A DNA stretch of 64,000 bases from Pseudomonas sp. Q1-7 (GCF_028010285.1 NZ_CP116304.1:5410501-5474500); one strand, 5' to 3'. Shown: positions 30,204 to 40,326, counted from the stretch's first letter. A program made the numbers and translations. The notes: generated from the letters alone by a model not told the origin.

Positions 30204-30968
30204 ATGAAGTGGGGCCTCTGGCTGCTGTCGCTCCTCCTGGGAGCGGCGGCAACCGGCGCCTGGGCCGCCCCGCCGGCCCATTTGGCCCTGGTGATCGACG
30301 ACCTCGGCCAGACTCCGCTCCGCGACCGCCGCGTCCTCGCCCTCCCCGGCCCGGTGGCGCTGTCGATCCTGCCCGATGCGCCCCACTCCCGCGAACTTGC
30401 CGAAGCCGCCCATGCCGCCGGCAAGACGGTGATGCTGCACCTGCCTATGGACCCGGCGACCGGGCCCTATGCCTGGCACCCGGGACTACCCGCCAGCGAA
30501 CTGGAAAAGCGCCTGGACGCCGCGCTGCGCCGGGTGCCCCACGCACGCGGACTGAACAACCATATGGGCAGTCGAATGACCGCCCAGCGCCCGGCCATGG
30601 GCTGGCTGATGCAGTGGTTGCAGCAGGAGCACCGGTTCTTTATCGACAGCCGCACCAGCGCCGCCACCGTGGCCGCCGCCGAGGCGCAGAAAGCCGGCCT
30701 GGCCAGCCTCTCGCGGGACATTTTCCTCGATGACGACCAGAGCCCGGCCGCAGTGGCGGCGCAGTTCCAGGCCGCCCTGGCACTGGCGCGCAAGCAGGGC
30801 TCGGCGTTGATGATCGGCCACCCGCACCCGGCTACCCTGGAGCTGCTCGAACGCGAGCTGCCGCGCCTGAAGGCACAGGGCTTCGAGCTGATCGACGTGG
30901 AAATGCTGATCGCCCTGCGCGGCAACCGCGCCATGGCGGCCCATGGCAAGGCAGGGATCTACCGCTGA
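30204..30968 (+). CDS. Divergent polysaccharide deacetylase family protein (YibQ-like)
   Basis: 254 residues. A signal peptide (LWLLSLLLGAAATGAWA) precedes a NodB-like fold with HLALVIDDLGQTPL (the conserved DD), SILPDAPHS, KTVMLHLPMDP, NNHMGSRMT and ALMIGHPHPATLELL. These are the usual YibQ signatures. The fold resembles carbohydrate esterase family 4 but the activity of this group is not established. It starts 2 bp after ctpA, so it is translated from the same message. The same trio (envC, peptidase, yibQ) recurs near gpmI in other gammaproteobacteria. Confidence 0.88.
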   Translation: MKWGLWLLSLLLGAAATGAWAAPPAHLALVIDDLGQTPLRDRRVLALPGPVALSILPDAPHSRELAEAAHAAGKTVMLHLPMDPATGPYAWHPGLPASELEKRLDAALRRVPHARGLNNHMGSRMTAQRPAMGWLMQWLQQEHRFFIDSRTSAATVAAAEAQKAGLASLSRDIFLDDDQSPAAVAAQFQAALALARKQGSALMIGHPHPATLELLERELPRLKAQGFELIDVEMLIALRGNRAMAAHGKAGIYR

Positions 30969-30993
30969 AGGACAGAGGCATGGGGCTGCTTCT

Positions 30994-31090
30994 GTGTGGG
31001 GGCGAATTCATTCGCTAAGGATCGCGAAGCGGTCCCCGACCCTGCCGAGCAGTCCTGCGGACTGCTTAGCGAATGAATTCGCCCCCACAA
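30994..31090. repeat. REP-like long palindrome, second copy
   Basis: Arms TGTGGGGGCGAATTCATTCG.. (30995) and ..GAATGAATTCGCCCCCACA (to 31089) are almost perfectly complementary over 24 bp, with an inner hairpin (ATCGCGAAGCGGT) and a short central palindrome (AGCAGTCCTGCGGACTGCT). It lies between convergent genes and could act as a terminator or mRNA stabiliser. Confidence 0.87.
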
Positions 31091-31117
31091 GAAAAGCGGC
31101 TCAGAGGGGTCTTGCCG

Positions 31118-31879
31118 TCAGAGGTAGTTCTGGGTGATCTCGTCGACGAAACCCTCGCTGCGCATCTGGTCCAGGGCCTTCTGCAGGCGCTCGATGACGT
31201 CGTCCGGGGTGTCCTTGTTGAAGGCCAGGTAGAGCTCGGCGCTGTTGAAGCGCAGTACGGTCTGCAGGCCGGTCACGCCTTCCTGCTTGGCCAGGTAGCG
31301 CCCCACCGGATCGGTGGTGGCCCAGAGGTCGATCTGGCCCTTGAGCAGCTTCTTCACGTTCTCCTGGTCACGCAAGGCGTTCTGCGGCGCCATGCCCTGG
31401 CTTTCCAGGTGCTGGCTCACGGCGTCGTTCTTGTACGCGCCGATGCGGTACTGGGACGCGCTCTTCAGGTCCTTGATGCTGAGGTTGTTGCCCGGTGCGG
31501 CGAGCAGCACCCACTCGGTCTTGGCGATCGGGCCCACCCACTTGAACAGGGGCTGGCGCTCAGGAGTGAAGGTGGTGGAGAACAGCGCGTAGTTGGGCTT
31601 GTCGAGGGTCAGGCGGTAGAGACGGTCCCAGGGGAAACGCAAGGTCAGGCTGTAGCCGATGCCGGCACGCTTGAACATCTCGCGGACGATATCGGCGCTG
31701 ATGCCGTCGATGCCGTCGTCGCGGGCGAAGTTCTTGTCATCCACCGCCATGTTGAAGGGCGGAAAGTTCTCGGTGAGCAACACCACCTTGTAGTCCGCCG
31801 ACACTTCGGCGCGCGCCGTGAAGGCGAGGAACATCAGGCCCAGGGTCAGGGCGCGTTGGATCAGCTTCTGCATGGTCAT
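31118..31879 (-). CDS. Periplasmic solute-binding protein, family 3 (first paralogue)
   Basis: 253 residues. A signal peptide (IQRALTLGLMFLAFTARA) precedes an SBP_bac_3 domain: VVLLTENFPPFNMAVD, DGISADIVREMFKRAG, YSLTLRFPWDRLYR, LWATTDPVGRYLAKQEGV and ELYLAFNKDTPDDVI. Members bind amino acids or related small polar solutes. No permease or ATPase gene is adjacent, unlike a normal ABC operon. The gene behind it encodes a close paralogue, so the pair arose by local duplication. Ligand unknown. Confidence 0.88.
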   Translation of the reverse strand: MTMQKLIQRALTLGLMFLAFTARAEVSADYKVVLLTENFPPFNMAVDDKNFARDDGIDGISADIVREMFKRAGIGYSLTLRFPWDRLYRLTLDKPNYALFSTTFTPERQPLFKWVGPIAKTEWVLLAAPGNNLSIKDLKSASQYRIGAYKNDAVSQHLESQGMAPQNALRDQENVKKLLKGQIDLWATTDPVGRYLAKQEGVTGLQTVLRFNSAELYLAFNKDTPDDVIERLQKALDQMRSEGFVDEITQNYL

Positions 31880-31972
31880 ACCGCTCGCTTGGATTTGTGG
31901 TTGTGGCTAAGCGACTTCCTTGCGTGGGCTCCCCACCCACGGACACTCGTCCTGCCTTCCATGGCAATGGCA

Positions 31973-31997
31973 AACGACCGGCTCATGGCCGGTCGTT
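31973..31997 (-). terminator. Hairpin between the two solute-binding paralogues
   Basis: AACGACCGGC and GCCGGTCGTT form a 10-bp perfect stem with a short loop, 8 bp downstream of the second paralogue's stop on the minus strand. The U tract is weak (TTTGCC), so termination may be partial. Confidence 0.55.
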
Positions 31998-32005
31998 CGT
32001 GTTTT

Positions 32006-32761
32006 CTACAGGTAGCTGTTGAGGATCTCGTCGACGAAGCCCTCGGCGCGCATCTGGTCCAGCGCGGTCTGCAACTTGTGCACGACTTCGTTCGGGACCT
32101 CCTTGTTCAGCGCCAGGAACAGCTCGGCCTGGTTGAAACGCAGTACGGTCTTCAACCCGCTCACGCCCTCCTGCTTGGCCAGGTAGCGGCCGGCGGGGTC
32201 GCCGGTGGCCCAAAGGTCGATCTGGCCCTTCTCCAGTTTCCTGGCGTTTTCCTGGTCGCGCAGGGCGGTGATGGGTTCGAGCTTCTGCTGCGCCAGGTAT
32301 TCGGCGATGGCATCACCCTTGTAGGCACCCACCTTGTATTGGCGCGCGTCCTCCAGACTGGCCAGGGCGACCTGGCTGTCGGCGCGGGCCAGCATGATCC
32401 AGTCATCCGGTCCGATCGGGCCGACCCATTTGAAGGACTGCTCGCGCTCGGGCAGCCGCGCGGTGACGAATACACCGTAGCCCGGCTTTTCCAGCGCCAG
32501 CTTGTAGATGCGGTCCCAGGGGAAGCGCAGGGTCAGGCTGTACTTGACCCCGGCGCGCTTGAACATCTCGCGCACGATGTCGACGGCGATACCGTCGATG
32601 TTGTCTTCCTGGGCGAAGTTCTTCCCGTTGATCGACATGTTGTAGGGCGGGAAGTTTTCCGTCAGGAGTACGACGCTGTAGTTCTCATCCACTTCGGCAC
32701 GAGCCGCACCAGCGAGCACCATCAGGGTACCGGCCAGCGCCAGCAGCAGGCGTTTCGACAT
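32006..32761 (-). CDS. Periplasmic solute-binding protein, family 3 (second paralogue)
   Basis: 251 residues with a signal peptide (LLLALAGTLMVLAGAARA) and an SBP_bac_3 domain: VVLLTENFPPYNMSINGKNFA, DGIAVDIVREMFKRAG, YSLTLRFPWDRIYK, LWATGDPAGRYLAKQEGV, AELFLALNKEVPNEVV. It aligns end to end with the downstream paralogue and keeps all its conserved blocks, but differs in the middle loop that often contacts ligand. No transporter partners are nearby. Upstream RBS is GGAGAG at a usable distance. Confidence 0.88.
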   Translation of the reverse strand: MSKRLLLALAGTLMVLAGAARAEVDENYSVVLLTENFPPYNMSINGKNFAQEDNIDGIAVDIVREMFKRAGVKYSLTLRFPWDRIYKLALEKPGYGVFVTARLPEREQSFKWVGPIGPDDWIMLARADSQVALASLEDARQYKVGAYKGDAIAEYLAQQKLEPITALRDQENARKLEKGQIDLWATGDPAGRYLAKQEGVSGLKTVLRFNQAELFLALNKEVPNEVVHKLQTALDQMRAEGFVDEILNSYL

Positions 32762-32835
32762 AGGCGATTACCTTCCAGGAGAGAGAGAAAATGCGCTGAG
32801 CTTAACCCCGTGCGTACCGGGTTGGAGCATCAGCA

Positions 32836-32873
32836 GCCCAGGCTGCGAACTCCGTCACGGGAGCAGCCTGGGC
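32836..32873 (-). terminator. Stem-loop downstream of hisF
   Basis: An 11-bp perfect stem (GCCCAGGCTGC with GCAGCCTGGGC) with a 16-nt loop lies 23 bp past the hisF stop. No U tract follows in either direction, so it may be an mRNA 3' end structure rather than a classical terminator. Confidence 0.45.
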
Positions 32874-32895
32874 GAATGTAAGGCAAGAATCGTGC

Positions 32896-33666
32896 TCAGC
32901 GCACCAGGATGCCGCGGCTGGCCAGGTAGGCCTTGGCTTCGGGAACGGTGTATTCGCCGAAGTGGAAGATACTCGCCGCCAGTACAGCGTCGGCCTTGCC
33001 TTCGAGAATGCCGGCGGCCAGGTGCTCAAGATTGCCGACGCCGCCGGAGGCGATCACCGGAATGCCGACGGTTTCGCTGATGGCGCGGGTGACGCCCAGG
33101 TCATAACCGCTCTTCACGCCGTCCTGGTCCATGCTGGTGAGCAGGATCTCTCCGGCCCCCAGGTCTTCCATCTTCTTCGCCCAGGCGACGGCATCGAGGC
33201 CGGTGGGTTTGCGCCCGCCATGGGTGAAAATTTCCCAGCGCGGTGTTTCCCCGGGGGCCGACACCTTCTTGGCGTCGATGGCGACCACGATGCACTGGGA
33301 ACCGAAGCGCGAGGCGGCTTCGCCGACGAACTCCGGGGTGAAGACCGCGGCGGTGTTGATCGACACCTTGTCGGCACCAGCATTGAGCAGGTTGCGGATG
33401 TCCTGCACGGTGCGCACGCCGCCGCCCACGGTCAGCGGGATGAACACCTGGCTGGCCATGCGCTCGACAGTGTGCAGGGTGGTGTCGCGGCCATCGACGC
33501 TGGCCGTGATGTCGAGGAAGGTGATCTCGTCGGCGCCCTGCTCATCGTAGCGGCGGGCGATTTCCACCGGGTCGCCGGCGTCGCGGATGTTCTCGAACTT
33601 GACGCCCTTCACCACGCGGCCGTTGTCCACGTCGAGGCAGGGAATGATGCGTTTTGCCAATGCCAT
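32896..33666 (-). CDS. hisF: Imidazole glycerol phosphate synthase, cyclase subunit
   Basis: 256 residues from the ATG at 33666 ([21 protein letters not shown]). The beta/alpha barrel has both catalytic Asp residues in place: the first in IPCLDVDNG and the second in [24 protein letters not shown] and ILVR at the C terminus are typical. It cyclises PRFAR with ammonia delivered by HisH to give imidazole glycerol phosphate and AICAR. It is the last gene of the minus-strand run hisB-hisH-(DUF2164)-hisA-hisF, 66 bp after hisA. Confidence 0.97.
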   Translation of the reverse strand: MALAKRIIPCLDVDNGRVVKGVKFENIRDAGDPVEIARRYDEQGADEITFLDITASVDGRDTTLHTVERMASQVFIPLTVGGGVRTVQDIRNLLNAGADKVSINTAAVFTPEFVGEAASRFGSQCIVVAIDAKKVSAPGETPRWEIFTHGGRKPTGLDAVAWAKKMEDLGAGEILLTSMDQDGVKSGYDLGVTRAISETVGIPVIASGGVGNLEHLAAGILEGKADAVLAASIFHFGEYTVPEAKAYLASRGILVR

Positions 33667-33732
33667 ATCGGTGTTCTCGTTGGATGACTCCATCGGTGGG
33701 TTACGCCGTTATGCGGCCAACCCACCCTACGT

Positions 33733-34470
33733 TCAGCCTTTGTAGCTGTCGCAGAAGGCCTGGGCTTCGGCGACGTCCAGGGTGCCTTCGTAGATGGCGC
33801 GACCGGTGATGGCGCCAATGATGCCGGGGGCCTTGGCGGCCAGCAGCTTCTCGATATCGCCCAGATTGTGGATGCCGCCGGAGGCGATCACCGGGATGCG
33901 GCTGGCGGCCGCCAGGGCGGCAGTGGCCTCGACGTTGCAGCCCTGCATCATCCCGTCCTTGGCGATGTCGGTGTAGACGATGGCGGAAACGCCGTCGGCC
34001 TCGAAGCGACGGGCCAGATCGACGGCCTGTACCGAACTCACTTCGGCCCAGCCGTCGGTGGCGACGAAGCCGTCCTTCGCGTCCAGGCCGACGATCACCT
34101 TGCCTGGGAAAGCCTTGCACGCCTCGGTGACGAATTCCGGCTCCTTCACCGCCTTGGTGCCGATGATCACGTAGCTGACACCGGCCTTGACGTAATGCTC
34201 GATGGTTTCCAGGGAACGGATGCCGCCGCCGATCTGGATCGGCAGGTTCGGGTAGCGCCTGGCGATGGCGGTGACCACCTCGCCGTTCACCGGCTTGCCT
34301 TCGAAGGCGCCGTTCAGGTCCACCAGGTGCAGGCGGCGGCAGCCACCTTCCACCCACTTGGCGGCCATGCTCACCGGGTCGTCGGAGAACACGGTGGAGT
34401 CTTCCATGCGGCCCTGGCGCAGGCGCACGCAGGCGCCGTCCTTCAGATCGATAGCGGGGATAATCAGCAT
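33733..34470 (-). CDS. hisA: ProFAR isomerase HisA
   Basis: 245 residues. The barrel enzyme paralogous to HisF has catalytic Asp in [16 protein letters not shown], phosphate-binding [10 protein letters not shown] and [10 protein letters not shown], and the second Asp in [13 protein letters not shown]. It opens the phosphoribosyl ring of ProFAR by an Amadori rearrangement, feeding PRFAR to HisF-HisH. It follows the DUF2164 gene by 40 bp. Confidence 0.97.
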   Translation of the reverse strand: MLIIPAIDLKDGACVRLRQGRMEDSTVFSDDPVSMAAKWVEGGCRRLHLVDLNGAFEGKPVNGEVVTAIARRYPNLPIQIGGGIRSLETIEHYVKAGVSYVIIGTKAVKEPEFVTEACKAFPGKVIVGLDAKDGFVATDGWAEVSSVQAVDLARRFEADGVSAIVYTDIAKDGMMQGCNVEATAALAAASRIPVIASGGIHNLGDIEKLLAAKAPGIIGAITGRAIYEGTLDVAEAQAFCDSYKG

Positions 34471-34510
34471 CGGTTCAACCTGTTCGAAGTCAGTGGAATC
34501 GGCTTGGCGC

Positions 34511-34768
34511 TCAGTCTTTCTCGAGCGCCCACAAGTCGCTCTCGATGCTTTCGAACCTGTCTTTCAGGTGCGCCTGCACATCGGAGATCGCCTTGTTGTA
34601 GAAATGCGGTGCGAACTCGCGGGCGAAGAAGTCGAGCACTTCCTCGGCCTCGAAGGAACCCAGCTCCAGCTCGAAGCGATCAGCCATGAACCGCTTGATC
34701 GCAAGTACCGCGCCATCGACCTGGGCGGCGTCGAGTTGCAGGCCGGGAACCTTTTTCGCGCGGCTCAT
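34511..34768 (-). CDS. DUF2164 family protein within the histidine gene run
   Basis: 85 residues, acidic and predicted helical, no signal peptide or membrane helix. The conserved sequence is [46 protein letters not shown], which I recognise as DUF2164. It starts 3 bp after hisH and precedes hisA, so it must be co-transcribed with histidine genes. Nothing in the sequence suggests a catalytic role in the pathway; its function is unknown. Confidence 0.85.
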   Translation of the reverse strand: MSRAKKVPGLQLDAAQVDGAVLAIKRFMADRFELELGSFEAEEVLDFFAREFAPHFYNKAISDVQAHLKDRFESIESDLWALEKD

Positions 34769-34771
34769 GGC

Positions 34772-35410
34772 TTACCAGCGGCCATCCCAGGCGGCGAAGT
34801 TCTGCAGCAACTGCAGGCCGTGGGTGTGGCTCTTTTCCGGGTGGAACTGCACGGCGAAGCGCGGGCCGTCGGCCAGCGCGGCGGCGAAGTCCTTGCCATA
34901 GTGGCCGCGGCCGACCACCTGCTTGGGATTGCCGGCCTCGATGTAATAGCTGTGCACGAAGTAGAAACGCGCGCGGTCGGGAATGCTGTGCCAGAGCGGG
35001 TGGGCAATGCTCTGCTCCACCTCGTTCCAGCCCATGTGCGGCACCTTCAGGTGCTCGCCGTCTTCCACCAGGCCCTTGCCGAAGAAGCGGACCTCACCGG
35101 GAAACAGGCCGATGCAGTCGACGCCGTCGTTCTCCTCGCTGTGTTCCAGCAGCGCCTGCATGCCGACGCAGATACCGAGGAAGGGACGATCCTTGCTGAC
35201 CTCCCGCACCAGGCTGTCGAAGCCCAGGCGGCGGATCTCGCCCATGCAATCGCGGATCGCGCCGACGCCGGGGAAGACCACACGGTCGGCTTCGCGGATT
35301 ACGCTGGCCTCACTGGTGACCAGCACGCGGCCGGCACCGACGTGTTCCAGGGCCTTGGCAACCGAGTGCAGGTTGCCCATGCCGTAATCGATGACTGCAA
35401 CCGTCTGCAT
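34772..35410 (-). CDS. hisH: Imidazole glycerol phosphate synthase, glutaminase subunit
   Basis: 212 residues. The class I glutamine amidotransferase has nucleophile Cys81 in [18 protein letters not shown] and the His/Glu pair in [18 protein letters not shown]. It hydrolyses glutamine and channels ammonia to HisF. Its ATG shares one base with the hisB stop (TGATG), indicating coupled translation. Confidence 0.97.
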   Translation of the reverse strand: MQTVAVIDYGMGNLHSVAKALEHVGAGRVLVTSEASVIREADRVVFPGVGAIRDCMGEIRRLGFDSLVREVSKDRPFLGICVGMQALLEHSEENDGVDCIGLFPGEVRFFGKGLVEDGEHLKVPHMGWNEVEQSIAHPLWHSIPDRARFYFVHSYYIEAGNPKQVVGRGHYGKDFAAALADGPRFAVQFHPEKSHTHGLQLLQNFAAWDGRW

Positions 35411-36003
35411 CAGAGCACGCCCTTGGTAGAGGGCATCTGCCCGGCCATGCGCGGATCGCGCTCGACGGCCATGCGCAGGGCGCGGCCGAAGGCCTTGAAG
35501 ACCGTCTCGATCTGGTGGTGGGTGTTGTGACCGCGCAGGTTGTCGATGTGCAGGGTGACCAGGGCGTGGTTGACGAAGCCCTGGAAGAACTCCTGGAACA
35601 GGTCGACGTCGAAGCCGCCGACCACGGCGCGGGTGAAGGGCACGTGCATCTGCAGGCCGGGACGACCGGAGAAGTCGATGACCACGCGGGACAGGGCCTC
35701 ATCCAGCGGCACGTAGGAGTGGCCGTAGCGAACGATGCCTTTCTTGTCGCCGATCGCCTGGGTGAAGGCCTGGCCGAGGGTGATACCGACGTCTTCCACG
35801 GTATGGTGGTCGTCGATATGCAGATCGCCCTTGCACTCGATGTCCAGGTCGATCAGGCCGTGACGGGCGATCTGGTCGAGCATGTGCTCGAGGAAAGGCA
35901 CGCCGATATCGAAGCGCGCCTTGCCGGTGCCATCCAGGTTGATCGAGACCTTGATCTGGGTTTCCAGGGTATTGCGTTCGACGGATGCCGTGCGTTCGGC
36001 CAT
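35410..36003 (-). CDS. hisB: Imidazoleglycerol-phosphate dehydratase
   Basis: 197 residues from the ATG at 36003 ([19 protein letters not shown]), the usual monofunctional length without the phosphatase domain of enterobacteria. The Mn-binding motifs [13 protein letters not shown] and [22 protein letters not shown] are intact. It dehydrates IGP to imidazole-acetol phosphate. First gene of the hisB-hisH-DUF2164-hisA-hisF run; a divergent gene starts 129 bp away. Confidence 0.97.
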   Translation of the reverse strand: MAERTASVERNTLETQIKVSINLDGTGKARFDIGVPFLEHMLDQIARHGLIDLDIECKGDLHIDDHHTVEDVGITLGQAFTQAIGDKKGIVRYGHSYVPLDEALSRVVIDFSGRPGLQMHVPFTRAVVGGFDVDLFQEFFQGFVNHALVTLHIDNLRGHNTHHQIETVFKAFGRALRMAVERDPRMAGQMPSTKGVL

Positions 36004-36132
36004 CACCAGCTCCACAAAAGGCTCACGAAAAAGAGCGCCATTATAGGCATCGGGGCCTTGGCGCGGCTACCGACGGCGGTCGGCGGGGTTTACACTGCCG
36101 GGCCGCGCCCGCCATGCCCTCCAGGAGCCGCC

Positions 36133-36531
36133 ATGCCCGTGATAGTCGAGATCGTGAACAGCCCGTCCGAGCAGGATCGTGCCGACCTGGCGAAGATCTA
36201 TGCCGACGCCCCGGAGTGGCTGCTGGCGCCTTACGCCGATGCCGCGGACCTGGTCCGGCACGGACTCGCCGAGGGAATGCTGGTGGCCGGTCGCTTCAAC
36301 GACCGCCTGCTGGGCGCGGCCCTGGTGTCACGGGGCGAACAGCACTGGCGACTGTCCCACCTGTGCGTGCGCAAGGTGACCCGCCATCGCGGCGTCGGCC
36401 GCCGACTGGTGGAGGAAGTGGCGCGGCTGGCCGGCGAAGTCGCCAAGCCGCTGCACCTGGCCGCGCCAGCGGATCACCTGGAAAGCCAGGCCCTGGCCGC
36501 GCGCCTGCACCTGCCGCTGGACAGTCTCTGA
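36133..36531 (+). CDS. GNAT acetyltransferase, PanZ/PanM-like
   Basis: 132 residues from the ATG at 36133, preceded by CAGGAG. The GNAT fold has the acetyl-CoA motif LCVRKVTRHRGVGRRLVEEVARLA. The N-terminal SEQDRADLAKIYADAP and GRFNDRLLGAALVSR resemble the E. coli PanZ segments DQDRIDLQKIW and ARFNERLLAAV. PanZ triggers PanD maturation in enterobacteria, but pseudomonads process PanD differently, so the role here may be as an acetyl-CoA sensor or something else. Divergent from hisB. Confidence 0.72.
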   Translation: MPVIVEIVNSPSEQDRADLAKIYADAPEWLLAPYADAADLVRHGLAEGMLVAGRFNDRLLGAALVSRGEQHWRLSHLCVRKVTRHRGVGRRLVEEVARLAGEVAKPLHLAAPADHLESQALAARLHLPLDSL

Positions 36532-36686
36532 GCCCACCTGCGCGGCCGCGCTGAACCGACAGCGCGAATCACTATCCAACGTCCCTGACCTGGGCGCCGA
36601 GCCCTGCGCCGCCACAAGCCATCGCTGAAGGCCCGGCGCTATACTCGGCACCTCAAATTCACGCGATCCACCACAAGGACTGGCCA

Positions 36687-38918
36687 ATGAAAGCCTTCGG
36701 CAAAATCCTGGGCCTCATCTTCCTCGGGCTGTTGCTGATCATCGTGGCGGCGGGCTTCGCCCTGACCCACCTGTTCGACCCGAACGACTACAAGGACGAA
36801 ATCCAGCAACTGGCGCGGGACAAGGCCAACCTGGAGCTGACCCTCAGCGGCGATATCGGCTGGAGCCTGTTCCCCTGGCTCGGCCTTGAACTGCACCAGG
36901 CCACCCTGGCCAGCGCCGCGACGCCGGAACAGCCCTTCGCCAACCTCGACATGATCGGCCTCTCGGTACGCGTACTGCCGCTGCTGCGCCGTGAAGTGCA
37001 GATGAGCGACATCCGCGTCGAAGGCCTCGACCTCGACCTGCAGCGCGACCAGAAGGGCCGTGGCAACTGGGAAGACATCGGCCGCCCGGCGAAAGCCCCG
37101 GAAACCGCCCAGGCCGGCGCACCGGCCACCCCGTCCGCAACCAGCGCGGACAAACCGGCCGCCGCGGCCGAAGAGCCCCCGCGCCCGGTCAAGCTGGACA
37201 TCGACAGCCTCACCGTGCGCAACGCGCGCGTGAACTACAGCGATGCCAAGTCGGGCAAGCAATTCAACGCCGAGGGCATCGAGCTGACCACCGGCGCCAT
37301 CCGCGAAGGCGCCAGCATCCCGGTCAAGCTCAGCGCCTTTTTCGGCACCAACCAGCCGGTGCTGCGCGCCAAGACCGAGCTGACCACCAACCTGCGCTTC
37401 GAGCGCGCCCTCAAGCGCTACCAGCTGGAAGACCTCAAGCTCAGCGGCGAGGCTTCGGGTGAGCCGTTCAAGGGCAAGACCCTCAGCTTCAATGCCCAGG
37501 GCCAACTACTGGCCGACCTGGCCGCCCAGGTCGCCGAATGGAATAGCCTCAAACTGTCCGGCAACCAGTTGCGCGCCCTTGGCGAGCTGAAGGTGCATGA
37601 CCTGGACAAGAAAGCACGCCTGGAAGGTGGCCTGTCCATCGCCCCCCTCGACCTGCGGGAATTCCTTACCGGCATCGGCGTAGAACTGCCCGCCATGAGC
37701 GACACCTCGACGCTGCGGAAATTCGAGCTGGTCACCAAACTGAACGGCAGCGCCAACAGCCTTGCCCTCGAAGGCCTGAACCTGAAGCTGGACGACAGCA
37801 GCTTCAGCGGCCGCCTGGCCGTGGCCAACTTTGCCAAGCAGGCCGTGCGCGTCCAGCTCAAGGGCGACAAGCTCGACCTCGACCGCTACCTGCCACCCAA
37901 GTCCAAAGCCAAGCAAGAAGCCCAGACCGCGCGCCAGGCCGAAGTGAAGACCACCGTGGCCAGCGCGGCCCAAGGCACGACGCCGCTGCCCAGCGCGCCG
38001 ACCCAGGCCGCCTGGAGCGAAGCCCCGGTACTGCCAGTGGATCAACTGCGCAAGGTCGACCTGGAAGCCACCTTGAACCTCGGCCAGTTCACCGTCGACA
38101 AGCTGCCCTTGGAAAACGTCAGCCTCAAGGCCAACGGCAAGGGCGGCCTGCTGACCCTGGAGGATCTGCGTGGCGGCCTGTTCGGCGGCAGCTTCCAGGC
38201 CAGCGCACAGATCGACGCGCGTCCGGCGGTGCCGCTGCTCAAGGGGAAAAAGCGCATCAACAACGTGCCGGTGGAAAAACTCCTTCAGGCCCAGGAGCAG
38301 AAACCGCCCGTGCGCGGCCTGCTGGACCTGAGCGCCGACATCAGCAGCAGCGGCAACAGCCAGAAGGCCTGGATCGACGGTCTCAACGGCACTGCCAGCT
38401 TCGCCCTGAATGACGGCGCCCTGCTCGACGCCAACCTCGAGCAGCAGCTCTGCCAGGGCATCGCCACCCTGAACCGCAAGGTGCTGACCAGCACCCGCGA
38501 GGGCAATGAGACCCCCTTCCGCGAACTCAAGGGCACCCTCGCCTTCAACAACGGCGTGGCCAGCAACCAGGACCTGCGCGCCAGCATCCCCGGCCTCCGC
38601 GTCAAGGGCGACGGCGCAGTGGACCTGCGCGTGCTCGGCCTCGACTACCGCCTGGGCGTGGTCATCGAAGGCGACAAGAGCGCGATGCCCGACCCAGCCT
38701 GCCAGGTCAATGAACGCTACGTCGGCATCGAATGGCCGCTGCGCTGCCGTGGCCCGCTGGAGCTGGGCGCCAAGGCCTGCCGCTTGGACAAGGACGGCAT
38801 GGGCAAGATCGCCGGCAAGCTGGCGGGCGAGAAACTCACCGAGAAACTCGAAGAGAAGCTGGGCGACAAGGTCAGCCCGGAACTGAAAGACGCGCTCAAG
38901 GGGCTGTTCCAGCGATGA
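36687..38918 (+). CDS. AsmA family protein
   Basis: 743 residues. One N-terminal membrane helix ([20 protein letters not shown]) is followed by the AsmA N-terminal motif [41 protein letters not shown] long beta-rich periplasmic region includes an Ala/Pro linker (about 140-170) and the AsmA_2 C-terminal block with [16 protein letters not shown] and [18 protein letters not shown] Cys residues. AsmA-like proteins are thought to bridge the periplasm for phospholipid transport to the outer membrane. Its stop overlaps the mutY start. Confidence 0.92.
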   Translation: MKAFGKILGLIFLGLLLIIVAAGFALTHLFDPNDYKDEIQQLARDKANLELTLSGDIGWSLFPWLGLELHQATLASAATPEQPFANLDMIGLSVRVLPLLRREVQMSDIRVEGLDLDLQRDQKGRGNWEDIGRPAKAPETAQAGAPATPSATSADKPAAAAEEPPRPVKLDIDSLTVRNARVNYSDAKSGKQFNAEGIELTTGAIREGASIPVKLSAFFGTNQPVLRAKTELTTNLRFERALKRYQLEDLKLSGEASGEPFKGKTLSFNAQGQLLADLAAQVAEWNSLKLSGNQLRALGELKVHDLDKKARLEGGLSIAPLDLREFLTGIGVELPAMSDTSTLRKFELVTKLNGSANSLALEGLNLKLDDSSFSGRLAVANFAKQAVRVQLKGDKLDLDRYLPPKSKAKQEAQTARQAEVKTTVASAAQGTTPLPSAPTQAAWSEAPVLPVDQLRKVDLEATLNLGQFTVDKLPLENVSLKANGKGGLLTLEDLRGGLFGGSFQASAQIDARPAVPLLKGKKRINNVPVEKLLQAQEQKPPVRGLLDLSADISSSGNSQKAWIDGLNGTASFALNDGALLDANLEQQLCQGIATLNRKVLTSTREGNETPFRELKGTLAFNNGVASNQDLRASIPGLRVKGDGAVDLRVLGLDYRLGVVIEGDKSAMPDPACQVNERYVGIEWPLRCRGPLELGAKACRLDKDGMGKIAGKLAGEKLTEKLEEKLGDKVSPELKDALKGLFQR

Positions 38919-39982
38919 CCGCCGAGCAATTCTCCAGCGCCATCCTCGACTGGTACGACCGCCACGGCCGCAAGGACCTGCCCTGGCAACAGGGCATCAC
39001 GCCTTACCGCGTGTGGGTGTCCGAGATCATGCTGCAGCAGACCCAGGTCAGCACCGTGCTGGGCTACTTCGACCGCTTCATGGAGGCCCTGCCCACGGTC
39101 CAGGCACTGGCCGCGGCGCCGGAAGACGAAGTGCTGCACCTCTGGACCGGCCTGGGCTACTACACCCGTGCGCGCAACCTGCAGAAGACCGCGAAGCAGG
39201 TCGTGACCGAGTACGGCGGCGAGTTCCCCCGCGACGTGGAGAAACTCGCGGAGCTGCCCGGCATCGGCCGCTCCACCGCCGGCGCCATCGCCAGCCTGTC
39301 CATGGGCCTGCGCGCGCCAATCCTCGATGGCAACGTCAAGCGCGTATTGGCCCGCTACGTCGCCCAGGACGGCTATCCCGGCGAGCCGAAGGTGGCCCGG
39401 CAGCTCTGGGAGGTGGCAGAACGCTTCACCCCCCAGGCACGGGTGAATCACTACACCCAGGCGATGATGGACCTCGGCGCCACCCTCTGCACCCGCAGCA
39501 AGCCGAGCTGCCTGCTCTGCCCGCTGCAGAGCGGTTGCCGCGCCCACCTGCTCGGCCGGGAAACCGCCTACCCCACGCCGAAACCGCGCAAGGCCCTGCC
39601 ACAGAAGCGTACCCTGATGCCGCTGCTGGCCAGCCGCGATGGCGCCATCCTGCTCTATCGTCGCCCCTCCAGCGGCCTCTGGGGCGGACTCTGGAGCCTG
39701 CCGGAGCTGGACGATATCGACGCCCTCGCCCCCCTGGCCAACCAGCATGCGCTGAGCCTCGGCGAGCGCCGCGAACTGCCGGGACTGACCCACACCTTCA
39801 GCCATTTCCAGCTGGCCATCGAACCCTGGCTGGTCGAAGTGCAAGGCAGCGCCCCCGTCGTGGCCGAGGGCGACTGGCTCTGGTATAACCTCGCCACCCC
39901 GCCGCGCCTGGGCCTCGCCGCCCCGGTGAAGAAACTGCTCAAGCGCGCGGCCGACGTATTGAACGCAGGAGAACCGCGATGA
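38915..39982 (+). CDS. mutY: A/G-specific adenine DNA glycosylase MutY
   Basis: 355 residues. The helix-hairpin-helix [19 protein letters not shown] and the catalytic Asp after it ([13 protein letters not shown]) are present. The [4Fe-4S] ligands have spacing C-x6-C-x2-C-x5-C ([17 protein letters not shown]), and a C-terminal NUDIX-like 8-oxoG recognition domain begins near residue 230. It removes adenine opposite 8-oxoguanine. It overlaps asmA by 4 bp (ATGA) and yggX by 4 bp, forming a coupled operon in which a DNA-repair enzyme and an iron-protection protein travel together. Confidence 0.97.
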   Translation: MTAEQFSSAILDWYDRHGRKDLPWQQGITPYRVWVSEIMLQQTQVSTVLGYFDRFMEALPTVQALAAAPEDEVLHLWTGLGYYTRARNLQKTAKQVVTEYGGEFPRDVEKLAELPGIGRSTAGAIASLSMGLRAPILDGNVKRVLARYVAQDGYPGEPKVARQLWEVAERFTPQARVNHYTQAMMDLGATLCTRSKPSCLLCPLQSGCRAHLLGRETAYPTPKPRKALPQKRTLMPLLASRDGAILLYRRPSSGLWGGLWSLPELDDIDALAPLANQHALSLGERRELPGLTHTFSHFQLAIEPWLVEVQGSAPVVAEGDWLWYNLATPPRLGLAAPVKKLLKRAADVLNAGEPR

Positions 39983-40251
39983 CCCGCACCGTGATGTGCC
40001 GCAAGTACAAAGAGGAACTGCCGGGCCTGGAGCGTCCGCCGTACCCGGGCGCCAAGGGCGAGGACATCTTCAACAACATCTCGAAGAAGGCCTGGGACGA
40101 GTGGCAGGCCCACCAGACCATGCTGATCAACGAGCGTCGCCTGAACATGATGAACGCCGAGGACCGCAAGTTCCTCCAGGGCGAAATGGACAAGTTCTTC
40201 TCGGGCGAGGACTACGCCCAGGCCGAGGGTTATGTCCCCCCGAGCGCGTAA
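39979..40251 (+). CDS. Fe(2+)-trafficking / oxidative damage protection protein YggX
   Basis: 90 residues. The family signature [17 protein letters not shown] at the N terminus carries the single conserved Cys, followed by [27 protein letters not shown] and [23 protein letters not shown]. YggX protects iron-sulfur clusters from superoxide damage and is usually adjacent to mutY, as here (ATGA overlap). MutY itself is an Fe-S enzyme. Confidence 0.96.
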   Translation: MTRTVMCRKYKEELPGLERPPYPGAKGEDIFNNISKKAWDEWQAHQTMLINERRLNMMNAEDRKFLQGEMDKFFSGEDYAQAEGYVPPSA

Positions 40252-40286
40252 GCGCCCGTAATAACTAAAATTTTTTCGAAAGGGTG

Positions 40287-40315
40287 TTGACGAGGCTCCG
40301 GCAAATCCGTTTAAT
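40287..40315 (+). promoter_or_regulatory. Sigma-70 promoter of tRNA-Phe
   Basis: TTGACG and TTTAAT are separated by 17 bp and end 11 bp before the mature tRNA 5' end. Confidence 0.75.
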
Positions 40316-40326
40316 AGCGCCCCGTT

